Numbered from the stretch's first letter, positions 44,454-53,399 are shown. The stretch is DNA of 64,000 nucleotides from Acetobacteraceae bacterium H6797 (GCA_015223225.1 JADFCQ010000001.1:124001-188000); one strand, 5' to 3'. Program-made: numbers and translations. Notes: a model not told the origin generated them from the letters alone.

Positions 44454-44803
44454 GCATTGCGCGATGCGGAATTCATCCACTGGCCGATGTCAGGGCGAGA
44501 CAAGAATCTTCGCGTCAACATCATTCTTCGTCTTGACGCCTATGCGAGGCAGCAAAAACGTCCTGGATCAATGAAATCAACGACTTAACTCAGTGCCTCG
44601 TTTTTGAGCAGCGATCAGCGACGCATGGAGGAAGGCCGGTTTCCGCGATTTACCCCTCACGGCATCCACAGAGTTTTCCACAGCTTTGGTGGATAGTTTT
44701 CCACCCCTCCGCCGAGCCCTGCCCGCGCCTAGCGTAACCCTTTGGTAACCGTAGTTTCTTCAATTCCGCCGGCCGGCCGGGCGAGTGATACAACCAGGAA
44801 CAG
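44454..44803. other. 350-base intergenic region with clustered DnaA-box-like nonamers
   Basis: No convincing gene. At 44662-44705 four nonamers resemble the DnaA box: TTTTCCACA at 44674-44682 (an exact fit to TTWTNCACA), GCATCCACA at 44662, TTTTCCACC at 44697, and on the other strand CTATCCACC at 44688-44696. Bases 44510-44610 are AT-richer than the surroundings. The region should also contain the uvrC promoter. A chromosomal origin here is only a possibility. Confidence 0.4.
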
Positions 44804-46729
44804 ATGCAGGACGAACCCTTCTCAACCGATGCTACGCCGCCCGAGGCTGCCGCTGGCCCGGTGATGGAAGGCCTCGCCGTGATCGAGGCGACGCTCGCGA
44901 CCCTGCCCTTCGCGCCCGGCGTCTACCGGATGCTCGATGCCGAGGGGAATGCCCTCTATGTCGGCAAGGCGCGCAGCCTGCGAAAGCGCGTCGTCGCCTA
45001 TACCCAGATCGCCCGCCTGCCCGAACGCCTGCGCCGCATGGTCTTCGAGACGCGGAAGATGGAGATCGTCACCACCGGGAGCGAGGCCGAGGCCCTGCTG
45101 CTGGAGGCGAACCTCATCAAGCGCCTACGGCCGCGCTTCAACATCGTCCTGCGCGACGACAAGTCCTACCCCTGGCTGGTGCTGACGGAGGACCATCCCT
45201 TCCCCCAGATCGCCAAGCATCGCGGCGAGAAGAAGAAGGGCGCGAGCTATTGGGGGCCCTTCGCCTCGGCCTGGGCGGTGAACCAGACCATCACGGCGCT
45301 CCAGCGCGTCTTTCTGCTGCGCACCTGCCGCGACACCGTCTTCGACAGCCGCACCCGGCCCTGCCTGCTCTTCCAAATCAAGCGCTGCTCGGCCCCCTGC
45401 GTCGGCCGCGTGGATGCGGAGGGCTATGCGGCCCTGGTGAAGGACGCCAAGCGCTACCTGACCGGCGAGACGCCGACGCTGCAGAAGAAGCTCGCGGCCG
45501 AGATGGAACAGGCCGCCGAGAACCTGGAATTCGAGCGCGCGGCGGCGCTGCGCGACCGCATCCGCGGCCTCACCCATATCCAGGGGCAGGACAATATCAA
45601 CCTGGCCGGCGTGGGCGATGCCGATGTGGTGGCGATCCATCAGGCGGCCGGGCAGAGCTGCGTGCAGGTCTTCTTCTTCCGGGGCGGGCGCAATAACGGC
45701 AACCGCGCCTTCTACCCGAGCCATGCCAAGGGCGATGCCGGGCCGGAGGAGGTGCTGGAAGCCTTCCTCACCCAGCTCTATGACGACCTGCCGCCGCCGC
45801 CCCTCGTCCTCGTCTCGCATGACGTGCCGGAGGCCGCGCTGGTCGCCGAGGCGCTGACGCTCAGGGCGGGCCGAAAGGTCGAGATCCACCGCCCACAGCG
45901 CGGCGACAAGAAGACCGCCATCGACCATGCCGCGACCAATGCCCGCGAGGCGCTGGAGCGCCGCCTCGCGGAGAGCACCGCCCAGACCGCGCTGCTGGAA
46001 GGCGTCGCCCAGGTCTTCGAGCTGCCGGAGACACCCCGCCGCATCGAGGTCTATGACAACAGCCATATCCAGGGCGCCAACCCCTATGGCGTGATGATCG
46101 TGGGCGGCCCCGAGGGCTTCATCAAGAACGCCTACCGGAAATACGGCATCAAGGCCGTGGGCCCCGGCACCGGCGGCGACGACTTCGCCATGATGCGGGA
46201 GGTTTTCGAGCGCCGCTTCGGCCGCGCCCTGAAGGAAGACCCGGAGCGCAGCGGCGAAACCTGGCCCGATCTCGTGCTCATCGACGGCGGCCAGGGCCAG
46301 CTTTCGGCCGCAACCGCCATCATGGCCGAGCTGGGGCTGGAGGACATTCCCCTCGTCGGCGTCGCCAAGGGCCCCGATCGCGATGCCGGCCGCGAGTGGT
46401 TCTACCGCATGGGCAAGGAGCCCTTTCAGCTCCCGCCGCGCGACCCCGTGCTCTACTACCTGCAGCGCCTGCGCGACGAAGCCCATCGCTTCGCCATCAC
46501 CACTCACCGCGCCGGCCGCTCGAAGGCCCTGACGAAAAGCGAGCTGGACGAGATTCCCGGCGTCGGCACCGCCATCAAGCGGCGCCTGCTGAACCACTTC
46601 GGCTCCGCCCGCGGCGTGCGCCAGGCGGGGCTCGAGGATCTCACGAATTGCCCCGGTATCGGCCCTTCGATGGCAAAGCGCATCCACGAGCATTTCCACC
46701 CTGGGGCATCCCCGGCTAGAAACGCTTAG
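44804..46729 (+). CDS. uvrC: Excinuclease ABC subunit C UvrC
   Basis: A 641-residue nucleotide-excision endonuclease. The GIY-YIG domain ([27 protein letters not shown], residues about 38-65) makes the 3' cut. The Cys region [19 protein letters not shown] follows near 190; the UvrB-binding UVR motif ([13 protein letters not shown]) near 245; the RNase H-like domain ([34 protein letters not shown]) makes the 5' cut; and paired helix-hairpin-helices ([31 protein letters not shown]) end the protein. Complete. Confidence 0.97.
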   Translation: MQDEPFSTDATPPEAAAGPVMEGLAVIEATLATLPFAPGVYRMLDAEGNALYVGKARSLRKRVVAYTQIARLPERLRRMVFETRKMEIVTTGSEAEALLLEANLIKRLRPRFNIVLRDDKSYPWLVLTEDHPFPQIAKHRGEKKKGASYWGPFASAWAVNQTITALQRVFLLRTCRDTVFDSRTRPCLLFQIKRCSAPCVGRVDAEGYAALVKDAKRYLTGETPTLQKKLAAEMEQAAENLEFERAAALRDRIRGLTHIQGQDNINLAGVGDADVVAIHQAAGQSCVQVFFFRGGRNNGNRAFYPSHAKGDAGPEEVLEAFLTQLYDDLPPPPLVLVSHDVPEAALVAEALTLRAGRKVEIHRPQRGDKKTAIDHAATNAREALERRLAESTAQTALLEGVAQVFELPETPRRIEVYDNSHIQGANPYGVMIVGGPEGFIKNAYRKYGIKAVGPGTGGDDFAMMREVFERRFGRALKEDPERSGETWPDLVLIDGGQGQLSAATAIMAELGLEDIPLVGVAKGPDRDAGREWFYRMGKEPFQLPPRDPVLYYLQRLRDEAHRFAITTHRAGRSKALTKSELDEIPGVGTAIKRRLLNHFGSARGVRQAGLEDLTNCPGIGPSMAKRIHEHFHPGASPARNA

Positions 46730-46756
46730 AGGATAGCGCGAGCGAGCAGCCAAACC

Positions 46757-47368
46757 ATGCCGACAGACCTGCCAAATCTGCTGACCATGTCGCGGATCGC
46801 CGCCATCCCGCTGCTCGTGCTGATGGCGGCCTTCCAGACGGCCTGGGGCGACCTTGCCGCCTGCGTCGTCTTCGCCATCGCCGGCATCACCGATTATTTC
46901 GACGGCAAGATCGCGCGGGAGCGGCAGCTCACCTCGGCTTTCGGCCGCATGCTGGACCCGATCGCCGACAAGCTCCTGGTCGGCGCGGCCCTGATGCTGC
47001 TCGCGGGCCTCGGGCATCTCTCCTTCCTCGGCCTGCTGCCGGCCATCATCATCCTGCTGCGGGAAATCCTGGTCAGCGGCCTGCGCGAATATCTCGCCGG
47101 CGTGCGCCTCAGCCTGCCCGTGACGCGACTCGCCAAGTGGAAGACCGGCTTCCAGATGGGCGCCCTCGGCGCGCTCCTGGCCAATGACGGCGGCGCCGCG
47201 CTGATCTGGCTCGGCTGGCTGCCCGTCTCGCTCATCGGCGAGATCATGCTCTGGGTCGCCGCCGTGCTCACCCTCATCACCGGCTGGGATTATCTGACCG
47301 TCGGCCTCCGCCAGGCCGAGAACGAAGACAATGCCCGCCATCGCGAGACGGAACCCGCGCACCCCTGA
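46757..47368 (+). CDS. pgsA: CDP-diacylglycerol-glycerol-3-phosphate 3-phosphatidyltransferase
   Basis: A 203-residue inner-membrane enzyme that makes phosphatidylglycerol phosphate. The CDP-alcohol phosphotransferase signature is exact: D-Y-F-D-G-K-I-A-R, eight residues, G-R-M-L-D-P-I-A-D near residues 48-75. PNLLTMSRIAAIPLLVL at the start and GLREYLAGVRLSLPVTRLAKWKTGFQM are PgsA-type. It follows uvrC by 27 bases, an arrangement known from many Proteobacteria. Confidence 0.95.
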   Translation: MPTDLPNLLTMSRIAAIPLLVLMAAFQTAWGDLAACVVFAIAGITDYFDGKIARERQLTSAFGRMLDPIADKLLVGAALMLLAGLGHLSFLGLLPAIIILLREILVSGLREYLAGVRLSLPVTRLAKWKTGFQMGALGALLANDGGAALIWLGWLPVSLIGEIMLWVAAVLTLITGWDYLTVGLRQAENEDNARHRETEPAHP

Positions 47369-47462
47369 CGAGCGCCCCCTTGAGCCGGGGGCCATGGCAC
47401 CGCATCTTGGGTTCAAACGGCCGCTTCGGGCGGCCCCTTACGATGGCCAGGAGCCTCGCTGC

Positions 47463-47768
47463 ATGACTTTCGCCAAGCGCGCCCTTCCCGCTTTGCCCCT
47501 GCTGCTGCTCGCCGGTTGCGGCAGCATGCCCTGGAGCGCCGAGAACTCGCGCCCCGCCGCCCCCGTGGACAGCCTCACAGCCCATCGCGTCATGGGCCAG
47601 GACCCGGGCTTCCAGCCGCTGCAGACCGAGACGGGCAATGTCTGGCCCACCGCCGCGGACGAAGCACCCCGCAACACGCTCGGCACCACTACGGCGAGCG
47701 ATGCCCTGCGCGACATCCCGCCCTATTCCCCTTCCATGACGACGCCGTCCTCGGCCGCGCCCCGCTGA
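47463..47768 (+). CDS. Small putative lipoprotein
   Basis: A 101-residue protein from the ATG at 47463 with a clear lipoprotein signal: AKRALPALPLLLLAGCGSM, lipobox LAGC, Cys at about residue 19. The mature part is Pro/Ser/Thr-rich with no recognised domain (VMGQDPGFQPLQTETGNVWP). The frame is open 132 bases further upstream, but that region lacks a signal peptide at its start. Seven bases separate it from moaD. Function unknown; the signal is seen, the location is inferred. Confidence 0.65.
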   Translation: MTFAKRALPALPLLLLAGCGSMPWSAENSRPAAPVDSLTAHRVMGQDPGFQPLQTETGNVWPTAADEAPRNTLGTTTASDALRDIPPYSPSMTTPSSAAPR

Positions 47769-47775
47769 GCGTGCC

Positions 47776-48039
47776 ATGAGCCAGGCCGTCACCATCCTCT
47801 ATTTCGCCTGGGTCCGTCAGAAGATCGGCAAGGGCATGGAACGGCTGGCGCTGCCCGAGGGCGTCAGCGATGTCGGCGGCCTGGTCTCCTGGCTCTCCGC
47901 CCAGGGGCCGGGCCATGCCGCCGCCTTCGCCAATCCGAAGCTCGTGCGGGCGGCGGTGAACCAGGATTTCGTCACCGCCACCCATCCCGTCGCCCCCGGT
48001 GACGAAATCGCCTTCTTCCCGCCCGTCACCGGGGGCTGA
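47776..48039 (+). CDS. moaD: Molybdopterin synthase sulfur-carrier subunit MoaD
   Basis: An 87-residue ubiquitin-fold protein: VTILYFAWVRQKIGKGMERLALPEGVSDVGGLVSWL and HPVAPGDEIAFFPPVTGG, ending in the Gly-Gly that is adenylated and thiocarboxylated. It supplies sulfur for molybdopterin synthesis with MoaE, whose gene follows after 4 bases. Complete. Confidence 0.95.
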   Translation: MSQAVTILYFAWVRQKIGKGMERLALPEGVSDVGGLVSWLSAQGPGHAAAFANPKLVRAAVNQDFVTATHPVAPGDEIAFFPPVTGG

Positions 48040-48043
48040 GCCC

Positions 48044-48496
48044 ATGGCCCGCATCCTCGTGCAGGAAGCGCCCTTCGACCTCGCGGCCGAAACCGCCGCC
48101 CTTTCGGGCCTCAGCGACAGCGTCGGCGCCATCGCCTCCTTCCTCGGCATCTGCCGGGCCGATAACGGCATCACCGCCATGACGCTCGAGCACTATCCGG
48201 GCATGACCGAGAAGGCGCTGGCCGCCATCGCCGCCGAGGCCGAAAAACGCTGGCAGCTCGATGGCTGCACCATCATCCACCGCATCGGCCGCCTCGTGCC
48301 GGGCGAACCCATCGTGCTCGTCCTCGCCGCCTCGCGCCACCGCGCCGCGGCCCTCGACGCCTGCGCCTTCCTCATCGACTGGCTCAAGACCAAAGCCCCC
48401 TTCTGGAAACTCGAAGAACACGCCGACGGCCAAGCCACCTGGGTCGACGCCCGCGACAGCGACGACACCGCCGCCGCCCGCTGGGCCCTGGGCTGA
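48044..48496 (+). CDS. moaE: Molybdopterin synthase catalytic subunit MoaE
   Basis: A 150-residue protein. VGAIASFLGICRADNGITAMTLEHYPGMTEKALAAIAAEAEKRW and HRIGRLVPGEPIVLVLAASRHRAAALDACAFLIDWLKTKAPFWKLEEH carry the family's active-site basic residues, including the two Lys of KTKAPFWK. It converts precursor Z to molybdopterin using MoaD thiocarboxylate. The GGICR motif appears as LGICR. The ATG at 48044 is chosen over an upstream in-frame start that lies inside moaD. Confidence 0.95.
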   Translation: MARILVQEAPFDLAAETAALSGLSDSVGAIASFLGICRADNGITAMTLEHYPGMTEKALAAIAAEAEKRWQLDGCTIIHRIGRLVPGEPIVLVLAASRHRAAALDACAFLIDWLKTKAPFWKLEEHADGQATWVDARDSDDTAAARWALG

Positions 48497-48523
48497 TGGT
48501 GCCAGGCTTGTCAGGATGCACCG

Positions 48524-48574
48524 CCAGGGGGCTTTGCCCCCCGGCACCCCCCACCAGGAAACTGAGTTTCCTGG
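48524..48574 (+). repeat. Two-hairpin intergenic repeat, copy 2
   Basis: Hairpin one has left arm CCAGGGGGC (48524-48532), loop TTT and a right arm pairing at eight of nine positions (one A-C mismatch). Hairpin two has left arm CCAGGAAAC (48554-48562), loop TGA and a perfect right arm. The spacer is CACCCCCCA. It begins 27 bases after the moaE stop and matches copy 1 in layout but not in stem-two sequence. Confidence 0.8.
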
Positions 48575-48588
48575 ACCTTCCAGAACTG

Positions 48589-48657
48589 GTCGAAATCGGG
48601 ATGGGGGTTACCACGCGGGCGAAGCCGCCGCGTGGTAACCCCCATCCCGATTTCGAC
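48589..48657. repeat. Perfect inverted repeat, 30-bp arms, 9-base centre
   Basis: Arms at 48589-48618 and 48628-48657 are exact reverse complements (first arm begins GTCGAAATCGGGATGGGGG and ends CCACGCGG); the centre is GCGAAGCCG. It lies between copies 2 and 3 of the two-hairpin repeat, 14 and 15 bases from each. As RNA it would be a very stable 30-pair hairpin; as DNA it could extrude a cruciform. Confidence 0.9.
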
Positions 48658-48672
48658 TTACTCACGGGAGAT

Positions 48673-48721
48673 GCAAGAACCTCAGGTTCTTGCCGGGGTT
48701 CCAAGGGGCAGAGCCCCTTGG
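48673..48721 (-). repeat. Two-hairpin intergenic repeat, copy 3 (inverted)
   Basis: Read leftward: hairpin one has left arm CCAAGGGGC, loop TCT (48701-48721); the 7-base spacer is AACCCCG; hairpin two has left arm GCAAGAACC, loop TGA (48673-48693). Both stems are perfect nine-base pairs. It ends 34 bases before the next gene. Layout equals copies 1 and 2; orientation is opposite. Confidence 0.8.
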
Positions 48722-48755
48722 TGGCACGCCCTGCCCAGCCCGGAGCCACCGGCCC

Positions 48756-50090
48756 ATGAGGGGCTGGCTGGCGGTGGTGCTGGCGGCGTTGGCGGTGGTG
48801 TGGCCGGCGTTCTGGAATGGGTATCCGCTGGTCTTCAGCGATACCGGGGCGTTTCTGCATCAGACGCTCGGGCCGCTGATGATCTGGGACAAGCCCTGGA
48901 TCTATGGGCCCATGATGCATCTGCTGCATTGGCAGGTGTCGCTCTGGCCCGTGGTGGTGGGACAGGGGCTGATGCTCTCCTGGCTGCTCTGGCGGGTGCA
49001 GGCTTGGCTGCGGGGCGAGGCTTCGGCCGGCTGGCATCTGGGGCTTTGCGTGGGGCTGGCGCTGCTGACGCCGCTGCCTTTCACCGCCGCGCTGCTGATG
49101 CCGGACGTGCTGACGCCCGTGGTGGTGCTGGGCATGGCCTTGCTGGCCTGGGCGCCGCTGGCGCGGTGGGAGAAGGCGGCAATCGGGGTGCTGGTGGCGC
49201 TCGCCATCGCGTCCCACCTGTCCCACCTGCCGCTGGCGGCCGGACTGGTGGCCGTGGTGGCGCTGGCGGCGTGGCGGAAGGGCTTCGTGCTCGCGGGCGT
49301 GAGGGCGGCCTTGCCGCTGCTGGGCGCGATCGGGCTGCTGCTGGTGACCAATGCGGTGGGGCATGGGCGCTGGAGCCTCTCGCCACATGGGGCGACCTTC
49401 ATGCTGGCGCGGCTGATCGCCGATGGCCCGGCGGCGCGGACGATCGAGGCGGAATGCCCGGCGCGCGGCTGGTATCTCTGCGGCTTCGTGGGGAAGCTGC
49501 CGACGGATTCCGACATCTTCCTCTGGGACCCGGCGAGCCCGATGAACCGGGACCTCGAAGGCAGGCCGATCTTCCTTGGCGGGGCGCGGATCTCGCCCGA
49601 GGCGCGGGAGATCGTGGCGGAGACCATCCGGCGCGAGCCGGGCACGGTCGCGATGACCTTTCTGCGCAATACGATCCGGCAATTGGGGCTGATAAGGCCC
49701 GGGGATACGCTGATCGGCAGCATCCTGCCCGAAGGCTTGCGGCCGCGCATCGCCGAGGGTTTCCCGGCGCGGGAACTGGCGGCTTACGACGCCGGCCTGC
49801 AATCGCGGCATTTGCTGGAGCCCGAGATGCGCGGTTTCGGACTGGTGGACGAGGTGGTGATGGTGCTGGCCATTCCGCTGCTGGGCTTCGCCTTGTGGCG
49901 GCGGCGGGAGGCCATGGCCTGGCGCTTCGCGGCGCTGGTGCTGATGGGCCTGCTAGCCAATGCGGCGGCGACGGGCGGGCTTTCCGGGCCGCATGACCGC
50001 TATCAGGCCCGCATCGCCTGGCTGCTGCCGGCCGCGGCCGTTCTTCTTCTGATGCCCCAAAAGCGCGAGACGAGGCGCGAGATCATATGA
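48756..50090 (+). CDS. Polytopic membrane protein, possibly GT-C-like
   Basis: A 444-residue protein with about nine or ten membrane segments (first: LAVVLAALAVVWPAFWNGYP) and a soluble section near residues 210-330 containing ECPARGWYLCGFVGKLPTDSD. Early FSDTGAFLH after the first helix and late SGPHDRYQARIAWLLP resemble conserved positions of ArnT/PMT-like GT-C glycosyltransferases, but I do not recognise the family with confidence. The frame is open 66 bases upstream of the ATG. It overlaps the MFS gene by four bases, and it uses G-ending codons more than its neighbours to the left. Confidence 0.6.
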   Translation: MRGWLAVVLAALAVVWPAFWNGYPLVFSDTGAFLHQTLGPLMIWDKPWIYGPMMHLLHWQVSLWPVVVGQGLMLSWLLWRVQAWLRGEASAGWHLGLCVGLALLTPLPFTAALLMPDVLTPVVVLGMALLAWAPLARWEKAAIGVLVALAIASHLSHLPLAAGLVAVVALAAWRKGFVLAGVRAALPLLGAIGLLLVTNAVGHGRWSLSPHGATFMLARLIADGPAARTIEAECPARGWYLCGFVGKLPTDSDIFLWDPASPMNRDLEGRPIFLGGARISPEAREIVAETIRREPGTVAMTFLRNTIRQLGLIRPGDTLIGSILPEGLRPRIAEGFPARELAAYDAGLQSRHLLEPEMRGFGLVDEVVMVLAIPLLGFALWRRREAMAWRFAALVLMGLLANAAATGGLSGPHDRYQARIAWLLPAAAVLLLMPQKRETRREII

Positions 50091-51268
50091 AAGCATCGAC
50101 GAGCCTATGGGGCCTGGCCTTCGGGGGCGCGCTGGCCCTCGCGGTGGGCCAGGGCATCGGCCGCTTCGCCTATACGCCCATTCTGCCGCCCATGGCCGAG
50201 GCGCTGGGGATGAGCCGCGGGACGGCGGGGCTGATCGCCTCGGCGAATTTCCTCGGCTACCTGCTGGGCGCCATGCTGGCCTCCACGCCCTGGCTGGGCG
50301 GGGCGCGGCGGCGATGGATGCTGGTGGGGCTCGCGACCAGCGGGCTGACCACGGCGGCCATGGGCATCACCACGAGCGTGCCTGTCTTCCTCGCGCTGCG
50401 CTTTCTGGGCGGGGGCGCGAGCGCGGTGCTGCTGGTACTGGCCTCGACCCTGGTGCTGGACAGGCTGGCGAGCGCCGGCCGCGCGCGGCTGGGCGACATG
50501 CTCTTCACCGGCATCGGCGCGGGCATCGCCTTCTCGGCGGGCTTCGTCGCGCTGCTGCTAGCGGATGGCACGGGCTGGCGCGGGCTATGGTACGCCTGCG
50601 GCCTCGTCTCGCTCGCGAGCCTGCCGCTGGTGGCCTGGCTGATCCCCACCCCGCCGGAAATGCCCAAGCCGGTGCAGACGAAAAGCGGCGCGCTGGGCAG
50701 CAAGCGCTGGCCGCCGGGCTGGAAGCGGCTGCTTGCGAGCTATGGTTTCTTCGGCCTGGGCTATGTGGTGACGGCGACCTTCATCGTCGCCATGGTGCGC
50801 GAGACGCCCGAGACGCGGGCGCTGGAGCCCTTCGTCTGGCTGCTGACGGGGCTTTCGGCCATCCCTTCCCTGCCCTTCTGGATGCGCATGGGGCGGGACC
50901 TGGGGCTGACCCGCGCGCTGGCGCTGACCAATCTGGCCGAGGCGCTGGCCGTGGCGGCGGCCGTGCTGCTGCCGGGCAAGCTCGGCATGCTGCTCTCGGC
51001 CGTCGGCCTGGGCTGGACGCTGCTGGGCATCACCGCCCTCGGGCTCATGGCGGCGCGGCAGCTCGCGGGCAGCCTCTCGCCCGACCATATGCGGCGCGGC
51101 GTGGGGCTGATGACGGCGAGTTTCGGCCTGGGGCAGATCATCGGCCCGCTTATCGCAGGCGTGCTGGGCGATGCGACCGGGGGCTTCACCGTGCCGGTGA
51201 TCGGCGCCGCCTGTGCGCTGTTGATCGCTGCCGGGCTCGCGATGTGGATGCCCGAACCCCGGCGCTGA
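50087..51268 (+). CDS. MFS transporter, YbfB/YjiJ family
   Basis: A 393-residue 12-helix major-facilitator protein. GQGIGRFAYTPILPPMAEALGMSRGTAGLIASANFLGYLLGA at the start is the YbfB/YjiJ signature, and the second half opens FFGLGYVVTATFIVAMV with DHMRRGVGLMTASFGLGQIIGPLIAGVLGDATG near the end. Members are presumed sugar or drug exporters; no substrate is established. The start overlaps the upstream membrane gene (ATGA), so they are likely co-translated. Confidence 0.87.
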   Translation: MKASTSLWGLAFGGALALAVGQGIGRFAYTPILPPMAEALGMSRGTAGLIASANFLGYLLGAMLASTPWLGGARRRWMLVGLATSGLTTAAMGITTSVPVFLALRFLGGGASAVLLVLASTLVLDRLASAGRARLGDMLFTGIGAGIAFSAGFVALLLADGTGWRGLWYACGLVSLASLPLVAWLIPTPPEMPKPVQTKSGALGSKRWPPGWKRLLASYGFFGLGYVVTATFIVAMVRETPETRALEPFVWLLTGLSAIPSLPFWMRMGRDLGLTRALALTNLAEALAVAAAVLLPGKLGMLLSAVGLGWTLLGITALGLMAARQLAGSLSPDHMRRGVGLMTASFGLGQIIGPLIAGVLGDATGGFTVPVIGAACALLIAAGLAMWMPEPRR

Positions 51269-51293
51269 CCGGGGCCCGGGCGGCGGGTTTGTC

Positions 51294-52121
51294 TCAGGCG
51301 GCCATCGGGTAGATGCCGGGCATCAGGCCCAGGTCATTGATGGTGAGGCCCTCGGGCTGCACCAGGCGGCACTCGTGGCGGCCGTCCTCGTGCAGGACGT
51401 GCTCCAGATAGCCGAGCGGCTTGGTGCCCATGGGCTCCTGCCACTTGTCGCCCACCATGAAGGCCACGGCCGGCGACCAGATCTGGCGCAGGCCTTCCTG
51501 CACGCCGCGATCCTGCCACTGATGCACATGGCCGGAGGCGACGAAGCCGACATCCGCCTTGGCCAGCAGGTCAAGGATGCGCCGGCGCGGCCCCGGCTGC
51601 ACGGCCCAATAGGTGACTTCGGTCTCGGCCATCGTCACTTCGCAAAGCGGCTTGTGCAGGAAGAGCGCGATCTTCGCCCCGCCCGCCGTCGCCAGCGCCT
51701 GTTCGAGGAAGGCGAATTGCGCTTCCACTTCCGGCAGGTCGGTGCCGGTGATCAGCGTATCGAGGCCGATCAGGCGCCAGCCCGGCACGTCGCGGCAGAA
51801 GAAATCGTCACCCATGATCGAGCGCCAGCGCGCGAGGCGCTCGGCATCGGCCGGGGTGGCGCCGCCACATTGCGGGTCATTGCCCACATCGTGGTTGCCG
51901 GGGATGGCGAGCCAGTCGAGGCCCAGGCTCTGCATCTTCTCGCGGGCGAAGGCGACATCGTCGCCCGCCAGCTCGCCATGGGCGGAGATGTCGCCCGTAT
52001 TCACCACCAGATCGGGGCCGGCCGCGCGCAGATGCGCGGCCAGGGCGTCGAAATTGCGGGTGAATTCCGGGTGCTGCGCCGAGAGATGCGTGTCGCTGAT
52101 CTGCGCGATGCGGAAAGCCAT
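51294..52121 (-). CDS. Metallophosphoesterase (cyclic-nucleotide / glycerophosphodiesterase-like)
   Basis: A 275-residue calcineurin-fold phosphodiesterase with every metal motif: QISDTHLSA (D-x-H), NTGDISAHGE (GD), IPGNHDVGND (GNHD), FLHKPLCE (H) and SGHVHQW (GHxH). Class III cAMP phosphodiesterases (CpdA) and the glycerophosphodiesterase GpdQ share this pattern. It is the last gene of the leftward Ugp-type transporter operon, 3 bases after the binding protein, which favours hydrolysis of an imported phosphodiester such as a glycerophosphodiester. Confidence 0.85.
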   Translation of the reverse strand: MAFRIAQISDTHLSAQHPEFTRNFDALAAHLRAAGPDLVVNTGDISAHGELAGDDVAFAREKMQSLGLDWLAIPGNHDVGNDPQCGGATPADAERLARWRSIMGDDFFCRDVPGWRLIGLDTLITGTDLPEVEAQFAFLEQALATAGGAKIALFLHKPLCEVTMAETEVTYWAVQPGPRRRILDLLAKADVGFVASGHVHQWQDRGVQEGLRQIWSPAVAFMVGDKWQEPMGTKPLGYLEHVLHEDGRHECRLVQPEGLTINDLGLMPGIYPMAA

Positions 52122-52124
52122 GGA

Positions 52125-53399
52125 TCAGGACCGCTTCGGCAGGAGGCGGCGCACTTCCTTGGCCATCTCGGCCTGGGCCTGCTCCGGCGTCGCCTTGCCT
52201 TCGACGATGGTCGCGATGTTGTCGACCATGGTCTGGGTGACGCGGACGCTGTTGCTGCCCGGGAAAGCGTACCAGGGGATGGAGATCGGGATCTGCTTCA
52301 CCGACGGTACGAAGAGCGGGTTCTCCTTGTAGAACTCGGCAAGATACTGCGGGTCGTCGATGGCGATCTGGTTGCAGGGCAGGTAGCCGGTGTTCTTGAC
52401 CATCATCGCCTGGCCCTCGGGGCCGGTCGAGAAGCGGAGGAACTTATAGGCGGCAGCGCGCTTGGCCGCGTCCTTCGCGGTGATCATGCCCGCGGCGCCG
52501 CCCGTCGGCAGGCGGCCCTTCACCGGGTCGATTACGGGCATGCCGGTCGTGCGCAGCTCGAAATTCTTGCCCACGCCCGCGACGGTGCCGCGCACCAGGG
52601 CGGTCGTCTGGAAGATCATGCCGAGCTTGCCGGCGGCGAAGGCCTGGCGGGCGGCGGTGGCCGTCAGGTTCGGCATGCCGGCCTGCTTCACCATCCGCTC
52701 GATCAGCTTCAGCGAGGCGAGGCCTTCGGGGCCGGCGAAGCCGACATCGGTCTCGGTCTCGTTCAGCATCCGGCCGCCATAGCCGAAGAGCAGGGCCGAG
52801 AACATCCAGTCGTCACCGTTCCAGGTGTACCACATGCCCTCGATACCATCGCCCAGCGCGTCGATCTTGGCGGCAAGCGCCAGGACGCCGTCCCAATCCT
52901 TCGGGAAATTGTCGGGGTCGCCGCCGGCGCGCTTCACGAGATCGGCGTTATAATAGCAGATCGGGTTGGAGGCGGCGTAGGCGAGGCCGGCCTGGATGCC
53001 GCCGAACTGGCCGAGGGCGAGCTGGTTCGGGCCATAGCCGAGCTTGGCGGCGTCACCCTCGGCCTTCAGCAGCGGGGTGATGTCCTGGGCGATGCCGCGC
53101 TCGGCGAAGACGCGCAGGCGGTTGAAGCCCTGGTAGGAGAGGTCCGGCAGCTGGTTCGTCGCGGCCTGGCGGAGGAGGAGCTGCGCGCCTTCCTCGTAAT
53201 TGGGCGTGGTGACGATGTTGATCTTGATGCCCGGCTCGCGCTTGGCGAATTCCGCCAGGATCGCGTCGTAGCTGTCCTTGTAGATGAAGGGCTGGGCGTA
53301 ATGGACGGTGATTTCCGTCGAGCCCTGGGCGCGCGCGAGGGCGGGCAGCGCGAGGGCGGCGGGCAGCGCGAGCGCCGCGCGGCGGGACAGCATGGTCAT
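52125..53399 (-). CDS. ABC transporter substrate-binding protein, family 1 (UgpB-like)
   Basis: About 424 residues from the ATG at 53399, which has GGAG 9 bases upstream (a TTG at 53414 is also in frame). Signal peptide: LSRRAALALPAALALPALARAQG, with twin Arg. The mature part shows the SBP_bac_1 pattern of UgpB-like proteins: EITVHYAQPFIYKDSYDAILAEFAKREPGIKI, APDLSYQGFNRL-type segment, NADLVKRAGGDPDNFPKDWDGVLALAAKI and YLPCNQIAIDDPQYLAEFYKENPLF. It feeds the UgpA/UgpE-type permease encoded upstream. Ligand: glycerol-3-phosphate, a glycerophosphodiester or a sugar. Confidence 0.85.
   Translation of the reverse strand: MTMLSRRAALALPAALALPALARAQGSTEITVHYAQPFIYKDSYDAILAEFAKREPGIKINIVTTPNYEEGAQLLLRQAATNQLPDLSYQGFNRLRVFAERGIAQDITPLLKAEGDAAKLGYGPNQLALGQFGGIQAGLAYAASNPICYYNADLVKRAGGDPDNFPKDWDGVLALAAKIDALGDGIEGMWYTWNGDDWMFSALLFGYGGRMLNETETDVGFAGPEGLASLKLIERMVKQAGMPNLTATAARQAFAAGKLGMIFQTTALVRGTVAGVGKNFELRTTGMPVIDPVKGRLPTGGAAGMITAKDAAKRAAAYKFLRFSTGPEGQAMMVKNTGYLPCNQIAIDDPQYLAEFYKENPLFVPSVKQIPISIPWYAFPGSNSVRVTQTMVDNIATIVEGKATPEQAQAEMAKEVRRLLPKRS

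Noticed and set aside
44454..44803. Assignment as the chromosomal origin
   Set aside because: No dnaA, parAB, gidA or hemE neighbour is visible and only one nonamer fits the DnaA consensus exactly; kept only as a DnaA-box-like cluster.
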